Part shown: positions 7,390-16,900 of the stretch, one piece after another
Position numbering within the stretch: the stretch's first letter is position 1
Layout of the letters: each line of letters opens with the position of its first letter
DNA from: Azospirillum picis
Lineage (GTDB): Bacteria; Pseudomonadota; Alphaproteobacteria; Azospirillales; Azospirillaceae
Length of the DNA stretch: 64,000 nt
Assembly (NCBI RefSeq): GCF_017876115.1
Contig: NZ_JAGINO010000030.1
Location: 1 to 64,000 of the forward strand
Direction: 5' to 3'
Notes under the pieces: generated by a model
What the model saw: only the letters and a program-made list of their open reading frames with translations
What the model was told of the DNA's origin: nothing
The model's database searches: none
Position numbers and translations under genes: made by a program

Positions 7390-10038
7390 ATGAAATCCAC
7401 CCCTCGCCAGACGCCGTCCGCCGATCCGCAGGTCCTGCTGGGCCGTGCGGTCGGACTGCACCAGAACGGACAGTTGGCGGAGGCTGCGGCCCTCTACGAC
7501 CAGGTGCTGCGGCGGCTGCCGAAGCAGGCGGATGCGCTGCACCTGTCGGGGCTGATCAAGGCGCAGACGGGTGCGCTGGGGGAGGGAATCGAGCGGATCC
7601 GGCTGGCGGTGAGAGCGGATGGCCGGCAACCGTTGTTCCATGCCAACCTGGGTCGCCTGCTGGAAGCGGCGGAGCGCTGGCAGGAGGCGGCGATGGCCTT
7701 CGGCAACGCCGGGAGGCTGACGCCCTTGGACCCGGCCTTGCCGCGGATGGAGGCGGCGGCCTGGATGCGGGCCGGTTGCCCGGATCCGGCAGCACGGGCG
7801 CTGCGGCGGGCGATGATGCTGGAGCCGGCGGATGCGGGAAGCGCATCCGACCTCGGCGATGCGCTGTACGATGCCGGCCGCTTCCTGCCGGCCGCCGACT
7901 GGTACGGTCGCGCCTCCACACTGGAGCCTCAACGGATCCTGGCCGCCTTCAACCACGGTGCGGCCCTGCGCGACGCAGGGTGCCTGCCGACGGCAGCGGC
8001 GGCCTTCCGGGCGACTGCGTTGCGCGCGCCGATGATGGCCGAACCCCTGGAGCAGCGGGCGGGGATCTGCCGGCGGCTCGGCGACGGCACGGCCGCAGCG
8101 GCCGCCGCAAGCCGTCTGCTCGTCCTGAACCCGGGCAGCGCGGAGGCTGTCAGGACGCTGGCCGCGCTGCAGGGCACGTCGGGGAACGGCGACTGGCTGA
8201 CACGGGCGGTAGCGCTCGACCCGCTGGCGGAGGACATGGTTCTCGCCCTGGCCGCGCGCCTGTACGGGAGCGGGCGGCCGGCCGCAGCGGAACGCGGCTA
8301 CCGCCGGGCATTGGAACTGGCGCCAGGCTCCGGGCTTGCCTTGTCCGGGCTCGGCCTCTCACGGGCAGCCATCGGGGCGGCCATGGGGGCGGACGGGCCG
8401 ATGCCACCGGCCCTGCGGGCGGTGCGTGCCCAACCGCTGGATGCCGTTCTGGCGGCCAATGCCGGATCCGCGATCCATCTGACCGGTTCCAGGGCGCAGG
8501 CGCTGGCCTGGTACAGGCGGGCGCTGGTCCTGGAGCCGGGCAATGCGGCGGCATGGGTGAATGTCGGCAAGCTCCGGCTCGACGAAAACGCCGCGGAGGA
8601 GGCGGTCGGACCGCTCGATCGGGCGCTGCGGCTGCGCGATCCGGAGCAGGCGGCGGCGGCGAACTCCAATCATGGTGCCGCACTGATGGCGCTCGGCCTG
8701 CACCGCGAGGCGGTGGCGGCTTTCCGTGCCGCGCTGGCCGTGGCGCCGATGGATGCGGCAATCCGGTCCAACCTGCTGTTCTGCCTGTGCTTCGACGACG
8801 GCGCGGATCCGGCGGAGGTCTTCCGCGAGCACCGCATGTTCGAACGGCATCTGCCGCCGGTTCCGGCGGTGCCGCACGCAGTGGAGCGTGGCGATCAGCA
8901 TCGCCGCCTGCGCATCGGCTACCTGTCGCCGGACTTCCAGCGCTATCCGGGCCCGGGCTATCACTTCCTGCTGCCGCTGGTCGAGCGGCACGACCGGACG
9001 GCGGTGGAGGTGACCTGCTACCACAACGACCGCAGTCGGGATGCGGCGACCGGGCGGTTCCAGGCTGCCGCCGACCGGTGGCGCAGCGTCGCCGCCCTCC
9101 CGGACGAGGAACTCGACCGGCAGATCCGGGCCGACCGCATCGACATCCTGGTGGATGCCGGCGGCCACATGTCGCGCAACCGCATGACCCTGCTGGCGCG
9201 CCGCCCGGCGCCGCTCCAGATGAGCCTGCCGCTCTATCCGAACACCACCGGCCTGAGCGCCGTCGACTACCAATTCGCCGATCCCCGCATCGCCCCGCCG
9301 GGAGCGGATGCGCTGCACAGCGAAGCGTTGATCCGGCTTCCGGGTTGCGTGCTCTGTTACCGGCCCGGAGAGTCGGCCGTCGCGCCGCCGGACCGGCCGC
9401 CGCTGGAGCGCAACGGGCATGTCACCTTCGGGTCCTTCAACAACGTCACCAAGGTCAATGCCGCCACCATAGCCCTATGGTCGCGGCTGCTGGCAGCGGT
9501 GCCGACGGCCCGGCTGGTGCTGAAATGGCGCGGCCTCGGAACCGGCAGCGGCCTCGACCGCCGGCTGCTGTCCGCCTTCGCCCGGCATGGCATCGGGGCG
9601 GAGCGGCTGGACCTGCGCGGTCTTACCCCCGATCCGTACCAGGGCTACACCACGATCGACGTGGCCCTGGATCCGGTCTTCGCCAATGGCGGAACCACCA
9701 TCTGCGATGCGCTGTGGATGGGCGTGCCGGTGCTGAACCAGAGCGGACCGACCAAGATCGGCCGCTGGGGAGCGACCCTGCTCTCTGCCGTCGGGCTGGA
9801 GGAGTTGGTGACGGCGGACGATGAATCCTACCTTGCGCAAGGCATCCGGCTTGCGTCGGACCGCTCCTTCCTCGATGCCTGCCGCGGCGGACTGCGCAGC
9901 CGGATGGCGGGGTCGGTCCTGATGGACGAGACCGCCTATGCCAGGGCCGTGGAGTCCGGCTATCGTGAGGCTTGGCGCCGTCGCTGCCGGGACCTGCCGC
10001 CAGCCCCCTTCGACGTGGCAGTGGACAGCGCTCCATGA
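7390..10038 (+). CDS. TPR protein with SPINDLY-type O-linked GlcNAc transferase domain
   Basis: An 882-residue protein. Residues about 10-475 hold degenerate tetratricopeptide repeats (for example QNGQLAEAAALYDQVLRRLP and AQALAWYRRALVLEPGNAAA). The catalytic half, from about 505, follows the bacterial OGT/SPINDLY layout: RLRIGYLSPDF, then IDILVDAGGHMSRNRM, VTFGSFNNVTKVNAATIALW, and FANGGTTICDALWMGVPVL. Such enzymes transfer a sugar from UDP-GlcNAc or a similar donor to protein Ser/Thr. The His that follows SxDF in typical OGTs (H498 in human OGT) is Tyr here (Y519, in DFQRYPGPGYHF). The start ATG has no strong ribosome site and the frame is open upstream to 7012. The next gene starts at the stop through an ATGA overlap, making a three-gene glycosylation operon. 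Confidence 0.85.
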   Translation: MKSTPRQTPSADPQVLLGRAVGLHQNGQLAEAAALYDQVLRRLPKQADALHLSGLIKAQTGALGEGIERIRLAVRADGRQPLFHANLGRLLEAAERWQEAAMAFGNAGRLTPLDPALPRMEAAAWMRAGCPDPAARALRRAMMLEPADAGSASDLGDALYDAGRFLPAADWYGRASTLEPQRILAAFNHGAALRDAGCLPTAAAAFRATALRAPMMAEPLEQRAGICRRLGDGTAAAAAASRLLVLNPGSAEAVRTLAALQGTSGNGDWLTRAVALDPLAEDMVLALAARLYGSGRPAAAERGYRRALELAPGSGLALSGLGLSRAAIGAAMGADGPMPPALRAVRAQPLDAVLAANAGSAIHLTGSRAQALAWYRRALVLEPGNAAAWVNVGKLRLDENAAEEAVGPLDRALRLRDPEQAAAANSNHGAALMALGLHREAVAAFRAALAVAPMDAAIRSNLLFCLCFDDGADPAEVFREHRMFERHLPPVPAVPHAVERGDQHRRLRIGYLSPDFQRYPGPGYHFLLPLVERHDRTAVEVTCYHNDRSRDAATGRFQAAADRWRSVAALPDEELDRQIRADRIDILVDAGGHMSRNRMTLLARRPAPLQMSLPLYPNTTGLSAVDYQFADPRIAPPGADALHSEALIRLPGCVLCYRPGESAVAPPDRPPLERNGHVTFGSFNNVTKVNAATIALWSRLLAAVPTARLVLKWRGLGTGSGLDRRLLSAFARHGIGAERLDLRGLTPDPYQGYTTIDVALDPVFANGGTTICDALWMGVPVLNQSGPTKIGRWGATLLSAVGLEELVTADDESYLAQGIRLASDRSFLDACRGGLRSRMAGSVLMDETAYARAVESGYREAWRRRCRDLPPAPFDVAVDSAP

Positions 10039-11207
10039 CGGCCGCGCCTCCTCCTTGCGACCTGTCGGCCATCGGCCGGATCCTGGTGGTCAAGCTCGAC
10101 GAGGTCGGGGATTTCGTCCTGGCAACGCCTTTCCTGCGCGGCTTGCGCGCCGCCGCGCCGCAGGCACGCATCCTGCTGGCGGTGCGCGAGGCGGTGGCGG
10201 ATCTGGCGGCGACATGCCCGTGGGTGGACGGCGTGGTGGCTCCCCGGCCGAAGGAGGGCGGCGGCATCGACTTCCGCGGCATCACGCCCGGGGGGCTGGC
10301 GCGCTTTGCCGAATGCTACCGGGTCGGCTTCGATTTGGTGGTGGTGCCGCGCTATGATTTCGACCGGCACGGGGCGGTGACGCTTGCCGCCAACAGCCGC
10401 TCTCCGCTGGTCGTCGGGTTCTCGGAGCGGGTGACGCCCTGGAAGGCCGAAGGCAACCGCGGCTTCGACCGCGCCTTCAGCCATGTGCTGGCCCCGCCAC
10501 CGGGACGGCACGAGGTCGAGCAGAACGCCGCCCTGCTGGAGTTCCTCGGCGCCCCGCCGGATCTTGGTCCGCCAGCGTTGGCGCTGACGGACGGGGATCG
10601 GGCGGAGGCGGCACGCCTGGTCGGTGGGGCAGGGGGACCGCGCGATCTGCTGGTTGTGGCCCCCGGGGCCGCCAGCCCGCGGCGGGAATATCCGGCCGAT
10701 CGGCTTGCCGTCGCCGTCGCCCGTCTCGCAGCGGCGCTCGACGCCCATGTGGCGGTGCTGGGCACAGCCGCCGAGCGGAAGGCGGCGGTGCTGATCGGCG
10801 CCGCGCTGGGCGACGGGCCGGGTGGGGGGCAGGGCGGCGGCTTCACCGATCTCACCGGCGCCACCGGACTGCGTGTCGCCGCCGCAGTGCTGGAGCGGGC
10901 GTTCCTGGCGGTTGCCATGGACTCCGCGCCCGCCCATCTGGCCGCCGCGGTGGGCACGCCGGTGGCGGTCTTCTCCTGCCATCCCCTGGACGGCGACCCG
11001 ACCCATGTCCACGCGCCGGACCGCTTCCGGCCCTGGACGGGCGGCGCGCAGGGCGGTCGGGTGCTCGTGCTGCGCCCGGATGCGGCGCTTGCACCTTGCG
11101 CCACCTCCTGCCTTGCGGCCGAGGCGCACTGCATCGCCACCATCGATCCGACGGCGGCGGCGGAGCGCATCGTCGCCTTCACCGAAGCCGCCCGGAAGGG
11201 GGAATGA
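10035..11207 (+). CDS. glycosyltransferase family 9 (ADP-heptose:LPS heptosyltransferase-like)
   Basis: A 390-residue protein with the GT9 layout: N-terminal RILVVKLDEVGDFVLATPFL at about 16-35, a central linker, and a C-terminal sugar-nucleotide domain with VVAPGAASPRREYPADRLA and VAMDSAPAHLAAAVGTPVAV. The ATG overlaps the OGT stop as ATGA (10035-10038), which indicates translational coupling. GT9 enzymes transfer heptose or related sugars in LPS core or protein glycosylation. The neighbours suggest modification of a surface structure, but the acceptor is unknown. A longer reading from 9972 is rejected because it would run back into the OGT gene. Confidence 0.87.
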   Translation: MTAAPPPCDLSAIGRILVVKLDEVGDFVLATPFLRGLRAAAPQARILLAVREAVADLAATCPWVDGVVAPRPKEGGGIDFRGITPGGLARFAECYRVGFDLVVVPRYDFDRHGAVTLAANSRSPLVVGFSERVTPWKAEGNRGFDRAFSHVLAPPPGRHEVEQNAALLEFLGAPPDLGPPALALTDGDRAEAARLVGGAGGPRDLLVVAPGAASPRREYPADRLAVAVARLAAALDAHVAVLGTAAERKAAVLIGAALGDGPGGGQGGGFTDLTGATGLRVAAAVLERAFLAVAMDSAPAHLAAAVGTPVAVFSCHPLDGDPTHVHAPDRFRPWTGGAQGGRVLVLRPDAALAPCATSCLAAEAHCIATIDPTAAAERIVAFTEAARKGE

Positions 11208-12229
11208 TGAGCGACCCGACCATCCACGTCTCCTTCCCGCAGCCGCCCGACGCCTTCCCGGGGAAACTGCACTGGCATGCGCAGATCAGCCGCTATGTCT
11301 ACGGCGCCCTGTCCGACCGCTTCGGCGCGCGTGTCCGTTTCTCGCCCTGGTCGGCCCCGCTGGACCCGGCGGGACGGGACGTGCTGGTGTCCTTCCTGCC
11401 TCATCCGGCATTGGAACATTGGAAACGCTCCGTCCTGATCGAGAACTCGAACTTCGACGTCGACAAATGGCGCTTCGCCGCCTTTCGCCGCCATGGGCTG
11501 GAGGCGCCGGTGGACTCCGTTCGCGAGACCGGGGAGTGGCTGCGCCACCAATACGCGCTGTTGGTCCTGAGCAACGATGTCGCCATCCGCCGCGTCGCGG
11601 CCGGCGATCCCCTGGTCGCCGCCTGCCATGACCATATGGCGGGGCTTGCCCGCCATTTCTCGGTGCATCCGCACCCGATCGACAAGGTGGAATTCTCCCG
11701 GCTTGCCGGCGCTTTTCCGTTGCCGCCCAAGGTGCGCATGCTGGTCTATCACGGTGGGCCGCGCAAGAATTCGGCCGAGCTGATCGCCACGTTGCGGGAT
11801 ATCGGCCTGCAGGAGAACAGCGACTTCAGCGTCGCCGCCTACGTTCCCAAGGATCGCGTCGACCTGATGAGCTTCCTGCGGCAGAACTTCCTCGTGGTCG
11901 CCAACACCTCCTACTCGGAGACAGGACCAATCAACATGATCGAGTATCTGCTGTCCGGCTTTGCCATCTACGGCCATGACGACTGGTGGGACGGGGCCGG
12001 CAATCCGCGCTTCACCTGGTCCTACGACCCCGCGGCGCAGCCGGCCAACCGCGCGGGACTGTTGCATATCTTCCATGAACTCGGCCCTGCCGGCGTTGCT
12101 GCGGAGCGGGACCGCGTCCGCGCCGCCTTCCTGGACCGCACCGACAATGACTGGCCGGCCTTGCTCGGGCCGTTGTGCCGGCATGTGGAGGCTCTGCTGG
12201 AGTCCGATCATCCGGGACGGGTGGGGTAG
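11204..12229 (+). CDS. unknown protein of the glycosylation operon, possible glycosyltransferase
   Basis: A 341-residue protein starting at ATG 11204 (or 11207), overlapping the GT9 stop by four bases. It begins with SDPTIHVSFPQPPDAFPGKL and has no signal peptide or membrane segment. Segments such as VLVSFLPHPALEHWKRSVLI, MLVYHGGPRKNSAELIATLR, NFLVVANTSYSETGPINMIE and YLLSGFAIYGHDDWWDG read like a two-domain GT-B fold with a C-terminal nucleotide-sugar site, but no named family is certain. Coupling to the two upstream genes implies a shared substrate or pathway. It is followed by a parS-like site and a 24-bp palindrome before the convergent GT61 gene. Confidence 0.7.
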   Translation: MMSDPTIHVSFPQPPDAFPGKLHWHAQISRYVYGALSDRFGARVRFSPWSAPLDPAGRDVLVSFLPHPALEHWKRSVLIENSNFDVDKWRFAAFRRHGLEAPVDSVRETGEWLRHQYALLVLSNDVAIRRVAAGDPLVAACHDHMAGLARHFSVHPHPIDKVEFSRLAGAFPLPPKVRMLVYHGGPRKNSAELIATLRDIGLQENSDFSVAAYVPKDRVDLMSFLRQNFLVVANTSYSETGPINMIEYLLSGFAIYGHDDWWDGAGNPRFTWSYDPAAQPANRAGLLHIFHELGPAGVAAERDRVRAAFLDRTDNDWPALLGPLCRHVEALLESDHPGRVG

Positions 12230-12272
12230 GGGCAACAACCAGCGCTGTCGGGAGGATTTTATCGCCAAGGTT

Positions 12273-12290
12273 GCTTTCGAACGCGAAAGC
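12273..12290. promoter_or_regulatory. parS-like palindrome, copy 3
   Basis: GCTTTCGAACGCGAAAGC is the reverse complement of the copy-1 type sequence at 1880 apart from one base. It lies in the gap between two convergent genes, about 10 kb from the parB-proximal pair. ParB sites often recur within some tens of kilobases of the origin. Confidence 0.6.
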
Positions 12291-12354
12291 ATGTTCTCCA
12301 CCGTTGACGGAGCCGGGAAGTTCCGGAGGTTGGAGGAAGAGGCTGTGCCGACGG

Positions 12355-12378
12355 GCGACGCCACCGCGGTGGCGTCGC
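12355..12378. terminator. 24-bp perfect palindrome between convergent genes
   Basis: GCGACGCCACCG and CGGTGGCGTCGC form a perfect palindrome eight bases from the GT61 stop. There is no T-tract, so it may act as a bidirectional RNA end or transcript-stabilising hairpin rather than a classic terminator. Confidence 0.5.
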
Positions 12379-12385
12379 GCACGGG

Positions 12386-13663
12386 TCAGAAGCCGCAGGT
12401 GAGAGCGGTGTGCACCAGCGCCGTCAGGCGGCGGGTGTCGCAGGTGAAGGGCACGTCTTGAGGCGCCTGTCCGGGAACGGCCGGAGAGGACGGACAGACC
12501 AGCCGGTAATAGGGTTGGCCGATGATTGCCGCCACCTTCCGGTAACAGCCGAACACGTCTTCTGCATCGCTGTTGCACACGTCGCTCATGATCTCGACGA
12601 TGCGTGTGCCGGAAGGAGCGAACACGAGGTTCGCCAGTCCCGCACCATGTGCGGCAACCACGATGTCCGCCTCCTCGAACAGGCGGCGCTGCTCCGTGAT
12701 CGGCAGGCCGTCGAGGACGACCGTCTCGAACCCGTGGGTGGCCAACGTGGCGGAGACAGCCTCCTGATTGGCAAGGCGGACGGCAATTTCCGGGCCTGGG
12801 CGACGGCCGACGAAAATCCGCCGATGCCCGGGCGCTGCCCGGCGGGGCAGCCCGAGGCGGCGGCGCAGGATGGTGAGGCTGAGCGGCAAGGGAAGCTTGG
12901 CCGGAAGGACCGGAGCCTCCAGGGTGGCTGAGAAGAGAGGATCGGGAACGTGCCGGTCGAGCAGGATGAACCGTGACGGGTCGATCCCGAAGCAGCGGCA
13001 CAACGCGTCCTGCGCCGGTCCGAAGCGGTGCAGGACGACCGGCAGGCCGGCCAGAGCCTCGATTTGTCCGGCCATGATGATCAGCGGAAGGTGATCGACG
13101 ATGAAATGGTAATGGTTGGTCTGCCCGCCGACGAACAGGCAGGGCCCCCGGACCACGGCACGCTCCCCGGGGAGCGCGAACACGCCGAAGCGGTGATGGG
13201 GATCCAGGTATGGGTTGAGCGGGCTGGGGGACAGCAAACGAAGCCACGACGAGTCCCGGACCAGCAGCCGCCCGTCCGTCGTGAAGAGATCATGCCCGTT
13301 GTCCTTGCCCCCGAACGTGACGAACCGGATGGTCAACAGAGGGGCGCGGTAGAACAGGGCGAGGTCGGCGTGGGACTTCCGTCCACTGCCGTAGGTCATC
13401 CCGTGGAAAATGTCCGGGGTCAGTCCGGGATCGCCCAACCGGTAGACATCCTGCTCCGGGAAGGCTGCATTCAACGGCGACAGTGCTGCGACCTGATGCT
13501 GCAAGCCGCCGGCCGTCAAGGTCAGGCGTTGCGCGCGGGAGGCTTCGAATGCCTGCGCATCCTCCAGGATGCGGCCGATCTCCGTCCAGCCCGCGGTGCC
13601 TCGTGTGCTCAGAATGCTGCGGAATTGGTGTGCGATCTGTGCTGGATCATACGGAATCGCCAC
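12386..13663 (-). CDS. glycosyltransferase family 61 protein
   Basis: A 425-residue protein of the GT61 (DUF563) family. The C-terminal domain carries the family signatures RRIFVGRR at about 305, a FEEADIVVAAHGAGLANLVF segment and APSGTRIVEI, plus FVGGQTNHYHFIVDHLPLI in the middle. Family members transfer xylose, arabinose or GlcNAc-type residues in glycans. The frame is open to 13885, but that would cross the glutamate dehydrogenase terminator, so the GTG at 13663 (start VAIPYDPAQ) is preferred; its ribosome site is weak. It faces the OGT/GT9 operon and probably belongs to the same surface-glycan locus. Confidence 0.82.
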   Translation of the reverse strand: MAIPYDPAQIAHQFRSILSTRGTAGWTEIGRILEDAQAFEASRAQRLTLTAGGLQHQVAALSPLNAAFPEQDVYRLGDPGLTPDIFHGMTYGSGRKSHADLALFYRAPLLTIRFVTFGGKDNGHDLFTTDGRLLVRDSSWLRLLSPSPLNPYLDPHHRFGVFALPGERAVVRGPCLFVGGQTNHYHFIVDHLPLIIMAGQIEALAGLPVVLHRFGPAQDALCRCFGIDPSRFILLDRHVPDPLFSATLEAPVLPAKLPLPLSLTILRRRLGLPRRAAPGHRRIFVGRRPGPEIAVRLANQEAVSATLATHGFETVVLDGLPITEQRRLFEEADIVVAAHGAGLANLVFAPSGTRIVEIMSDVCNSDAEDVFGCYRKVAAIIGQPYYRLVCPSSPAVPGQAPQDVPFTCDTRRLTALVHTALTCGF

Positions 13664-13812
13664 GGTTCGATTTCCCGGCAGGCTGCCCCGGACCGGCGTC
13701 AAGGCAGGAATGGACGGCGGAGCGCCTTGCCGCGCCGATGCCGGGAGAAGACCACAAGCCCGGATGATCCTGCAATCCCGGCTTGGCTCGCGGGCCGGCC
13801 GGCCTATGGGCT

Positions 13813-13860
13813 GGAAAGAAAATAGGCGGATCCCGCCCGCATCCGCGGGAAGGATCCGCC
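13813..13860 (-). terminator. rho-independent terminator of the glutamate dehydrogenase gene
   Basis: GGCGGATCC (13825-13833) pairs with GGATCCGCC (13852-13860), with further pairing inside. Read leftwards, the stem is followed by TATTTTCTTTCC. It lies 120 bp past the dehydrogenase stop on the same strand. Confidence 0.8.
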
Positions 13861-13980
13861 CGAGGCAAGGAGACACAGCAACCATCGCCCGAACGTGCCG
13901 GAAGGGCGAGGGTGCCCCGGCCGGCCCGGTGGCGCGGGAAACGCCGCCGGACCGGCCGGGCCGAGCCGTCTCCCGTCCCG

Positions 13981-16900
13981 TCAGCCGGCGATCAGGCCGC
14001 GCAGTTGCCGGTTCGCCACCGCGAGCATGGCGAGGTCGATGGCCGGCTGGGCGCGCAGCTCGGCCAGGAGTTGCTCAACCCGCTCCACCACGAGATGGCG
14101 GCTGGCGATCCAGGCATCGACCGCAGCGGACTCGTCGCCTTCGCTTTCCAGCACCCGCACCGTCAGCGCGCTCTGGTGCGCGAACAGGTCGTCGACGATG
14201 GCGGCGACCGCCTGACGCTGCCAGTGGTTGTCCACCTTGGCGCCGCTGGCACGATCGCGCAGCCATTCCAGGCCGAAACGCCGTCCCAGCCCGAAATAGA
14301 CCGATGCCACCCCTTCCACCGCGCGGCCGGTGCGCTCGGCGATGCGCACGAGGTCGGGGGCGGCGGCCAGCACCGGCAAGGCGGCGACCCGGCGGGCCAG
14401 ATCCTCCGGCACCCCCTGGGCCATGGCGTCGGAGACCCGCACGGCCAGCCGCGCGGCTTCCTCGGCGTCGAGGAAGCGGTCCAGCCCGGCGGCCAGCGCC
14501 TCCACGCCCGGACGGAAGGCGGCGGATTCACGGCCGAGGTCGAGCGGGTGCGGGCTGTGGGCAAGGAACCAGGCGACCGCCCGCTCCATCAGGTGGACCG
14601 TCTCGAGGATCAGGCTGGTCTGCAGCGCCGCCGGCACCTTGGTGTCCAGTGCATCGACGGCGTCCCACAGCGGGCGGAGCTGGAAGACGTCGCGGGTGAT
14701 CGCATAGGCGCGTGCGACATCCGCCGGGCCGAGGCCGGTCTTCTCCACCATGTCGCGGACAAAGGTCGGGCCGACGCGGTTGACCAGGCTGTTGGTCACC
14801 GCCGTCGCCACGATCTCGCGGCGCAGCCGGTGGCGGAAGATCGCCTCCTTCTGGCCGTCGCGCAGCGGCTGCGGGAAGTAGCGCAGCAGGTCCTCGACCG
14901 TCGCCGGATCGTCCGGCAGCTCAGACGCCAGCAGGTCGTCGTAGAGCGTGATCTTGGCATAGGCCAGCAGCACCGCCAGTTCCGGCCGGGTCAGTCCGCG
15001 GCGCTCGGCCATGCGCTCCGCCAGCTCCTCGTCCGTCGGCAGATACTCGATCGCCCGGTTCAGGCGGCCGGTGCGCTCCAGGTTGCGCATGAAGCGGGAC
15101 TGTGCCTCCAGCAGCGCCGCCCCCTGGGCCTCGGCGATGGTCAGTGCGCTCGACTGGCGGTAGTTGTCGGCGAGCACCAGCCCCGCCACCTCGTCGGTCA
15201 TCGCCGCCAGCAGGGTGTCGCGCTGCTTCAGCGTCATGTCGCCCCGCGCCATGACGTCGCCCAGCAGGACCTTGATGTTCACCTCGTGGTCGGAGGTGTC
15301 GACGCCGGCCGAATTGTCGATGGCGTCGGTGTTGAGCCGGACGCCCTTGCCGTCCCGACCCTTTTGGGCCGCCTCGATGCGGCCGCGCTGGGTGACGCCC
15401 AGGTTGGCGCCCTCGCCGACCACCTTGGCGCGGATCTGCCCGCCGTCGATGCGCAGCGCGTCGTTCGCCTTGTCGCCGGCCTCGGCGTTGGACTCCGTCG
15501 ATGCCTTGACGTAGGTGCCGATGCCGCCGAACCACAGCAGGTCGACCTCGGCCGTCAGCAGCCGCCGGATCAGTTCGGCCGGCGACAGGTGGGCCTGTTC
15601 GATGCCGAAGCGCGCTCGCACCTCCGCCGTCAGCTCGACGGTCTTGGCGCTGCGCTCCACGATCATCGCGCCGGACGACAGCAGGGAGTGGTCGTAGTCG
15701 GCCCAGGACGAGCGGGGCAGGGCGAACAGGCGGTTGCGCTCCTCCCAACTGCGGGCGGCGTCGGGATCGGGGTCGAGGAAGATGTGACGGTGGTCGAAGG
15801 CGGCCAGCAGGCGGATGTGGCGGGACAGCAGCATGCCGTTGCCGAACACGTCGCCCGACATGTCGCCGACGCCGACCACCGTGAAGTCGGTGGTCTGGAT
15901 GTCGGTGCCGATTTCGCGGAAGTGCCGCTTCACCGACTCCCAGGCGCCGCGGGCGGTGATGCCCATCGCCTTGTGGTCGTAGCCGGCGGAGCCGCCCGAC
16001 GCGAAGGCGTCGCCCAGCCAGAAGCCGTAGTCGATCGACACGCTGTTGGCGATGTCGGAGAAGGTCGCGGTTCCCTTGTCGGCGGCGACCACAAGATAGG
16101 GGTCGTCGCCGTCATGGCGCACCACGTCCCTGGGCGGCACCACCGAGCCGTCGGCCGCCAGGTTGTCGGTGATGTCCAGCAGGCCGCGCATCAGCGTCTT
16201 GTAGCATTCGATGCCTTCGGCCAGTGCAGCCTCGCGCCCGGCGGACGGGGCAGGCGGGCGCTTGACGACGAAGCCGCCCTTGGAGCCGACCGGGACGATG
16301 ACGGTGTTCTTCACCATCTGCGCCTTCATCAGGCCCAGGATCTCGGTACGGAAATCCTCGCGGCGGTCGGACCAGCGGATGCCGCCGCGGGCAACCTTGC
16401 CGCCGCGCAGGTGCACGCCCTCCATGCGCGGGCTGTAGACGAACACCTCGACCCAGGGCCGCGGCAGCGGCAGTTCCTCGACCGAGCCGCTGTCGAGCTT
16501 GACCGACAGGTGCGCCTTCGGCGCCCCGTCCGCCCCGGACTGATAGGCGTTGGTGCGCAGCGTGGCGCGGATCAGGTTGACGAAGCGGCGCAGGATGCGG
16601 TCGTCGTCCAGGTTGGTGACGGCGTCCAGCGCGTCCTCGATCTGCTCCAGGATGTGCCCCTCGTCCTCGCGCCTTGCCGGGTCGAAGCGGGCGGCGAACA
16701 GTCGGGCCAGCAGCCGCGCGGTCTGCGGGTGCGCGGCCAGCGTCGCCTCGATGGTGTCCTGGCCGTAGGTGAAACGGGCCTGCTTGAGGTATTTCGCATA
16801 GGCGCGCAGGACCGTGACCTCGCGGCCTGTCAGTCCGGCGCGCAGCACCAGCCGGTTGAAGCCGTCATCCTCCATCCGGCCGTCCCAGATGTCGGCGAAC

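Noticed and set aside
13664..13885. Longer N-terminus for the GT61 gene
   Set aside because: It would read through the dehydrogenase terminator hairpin and has no coding character or ribosome site.
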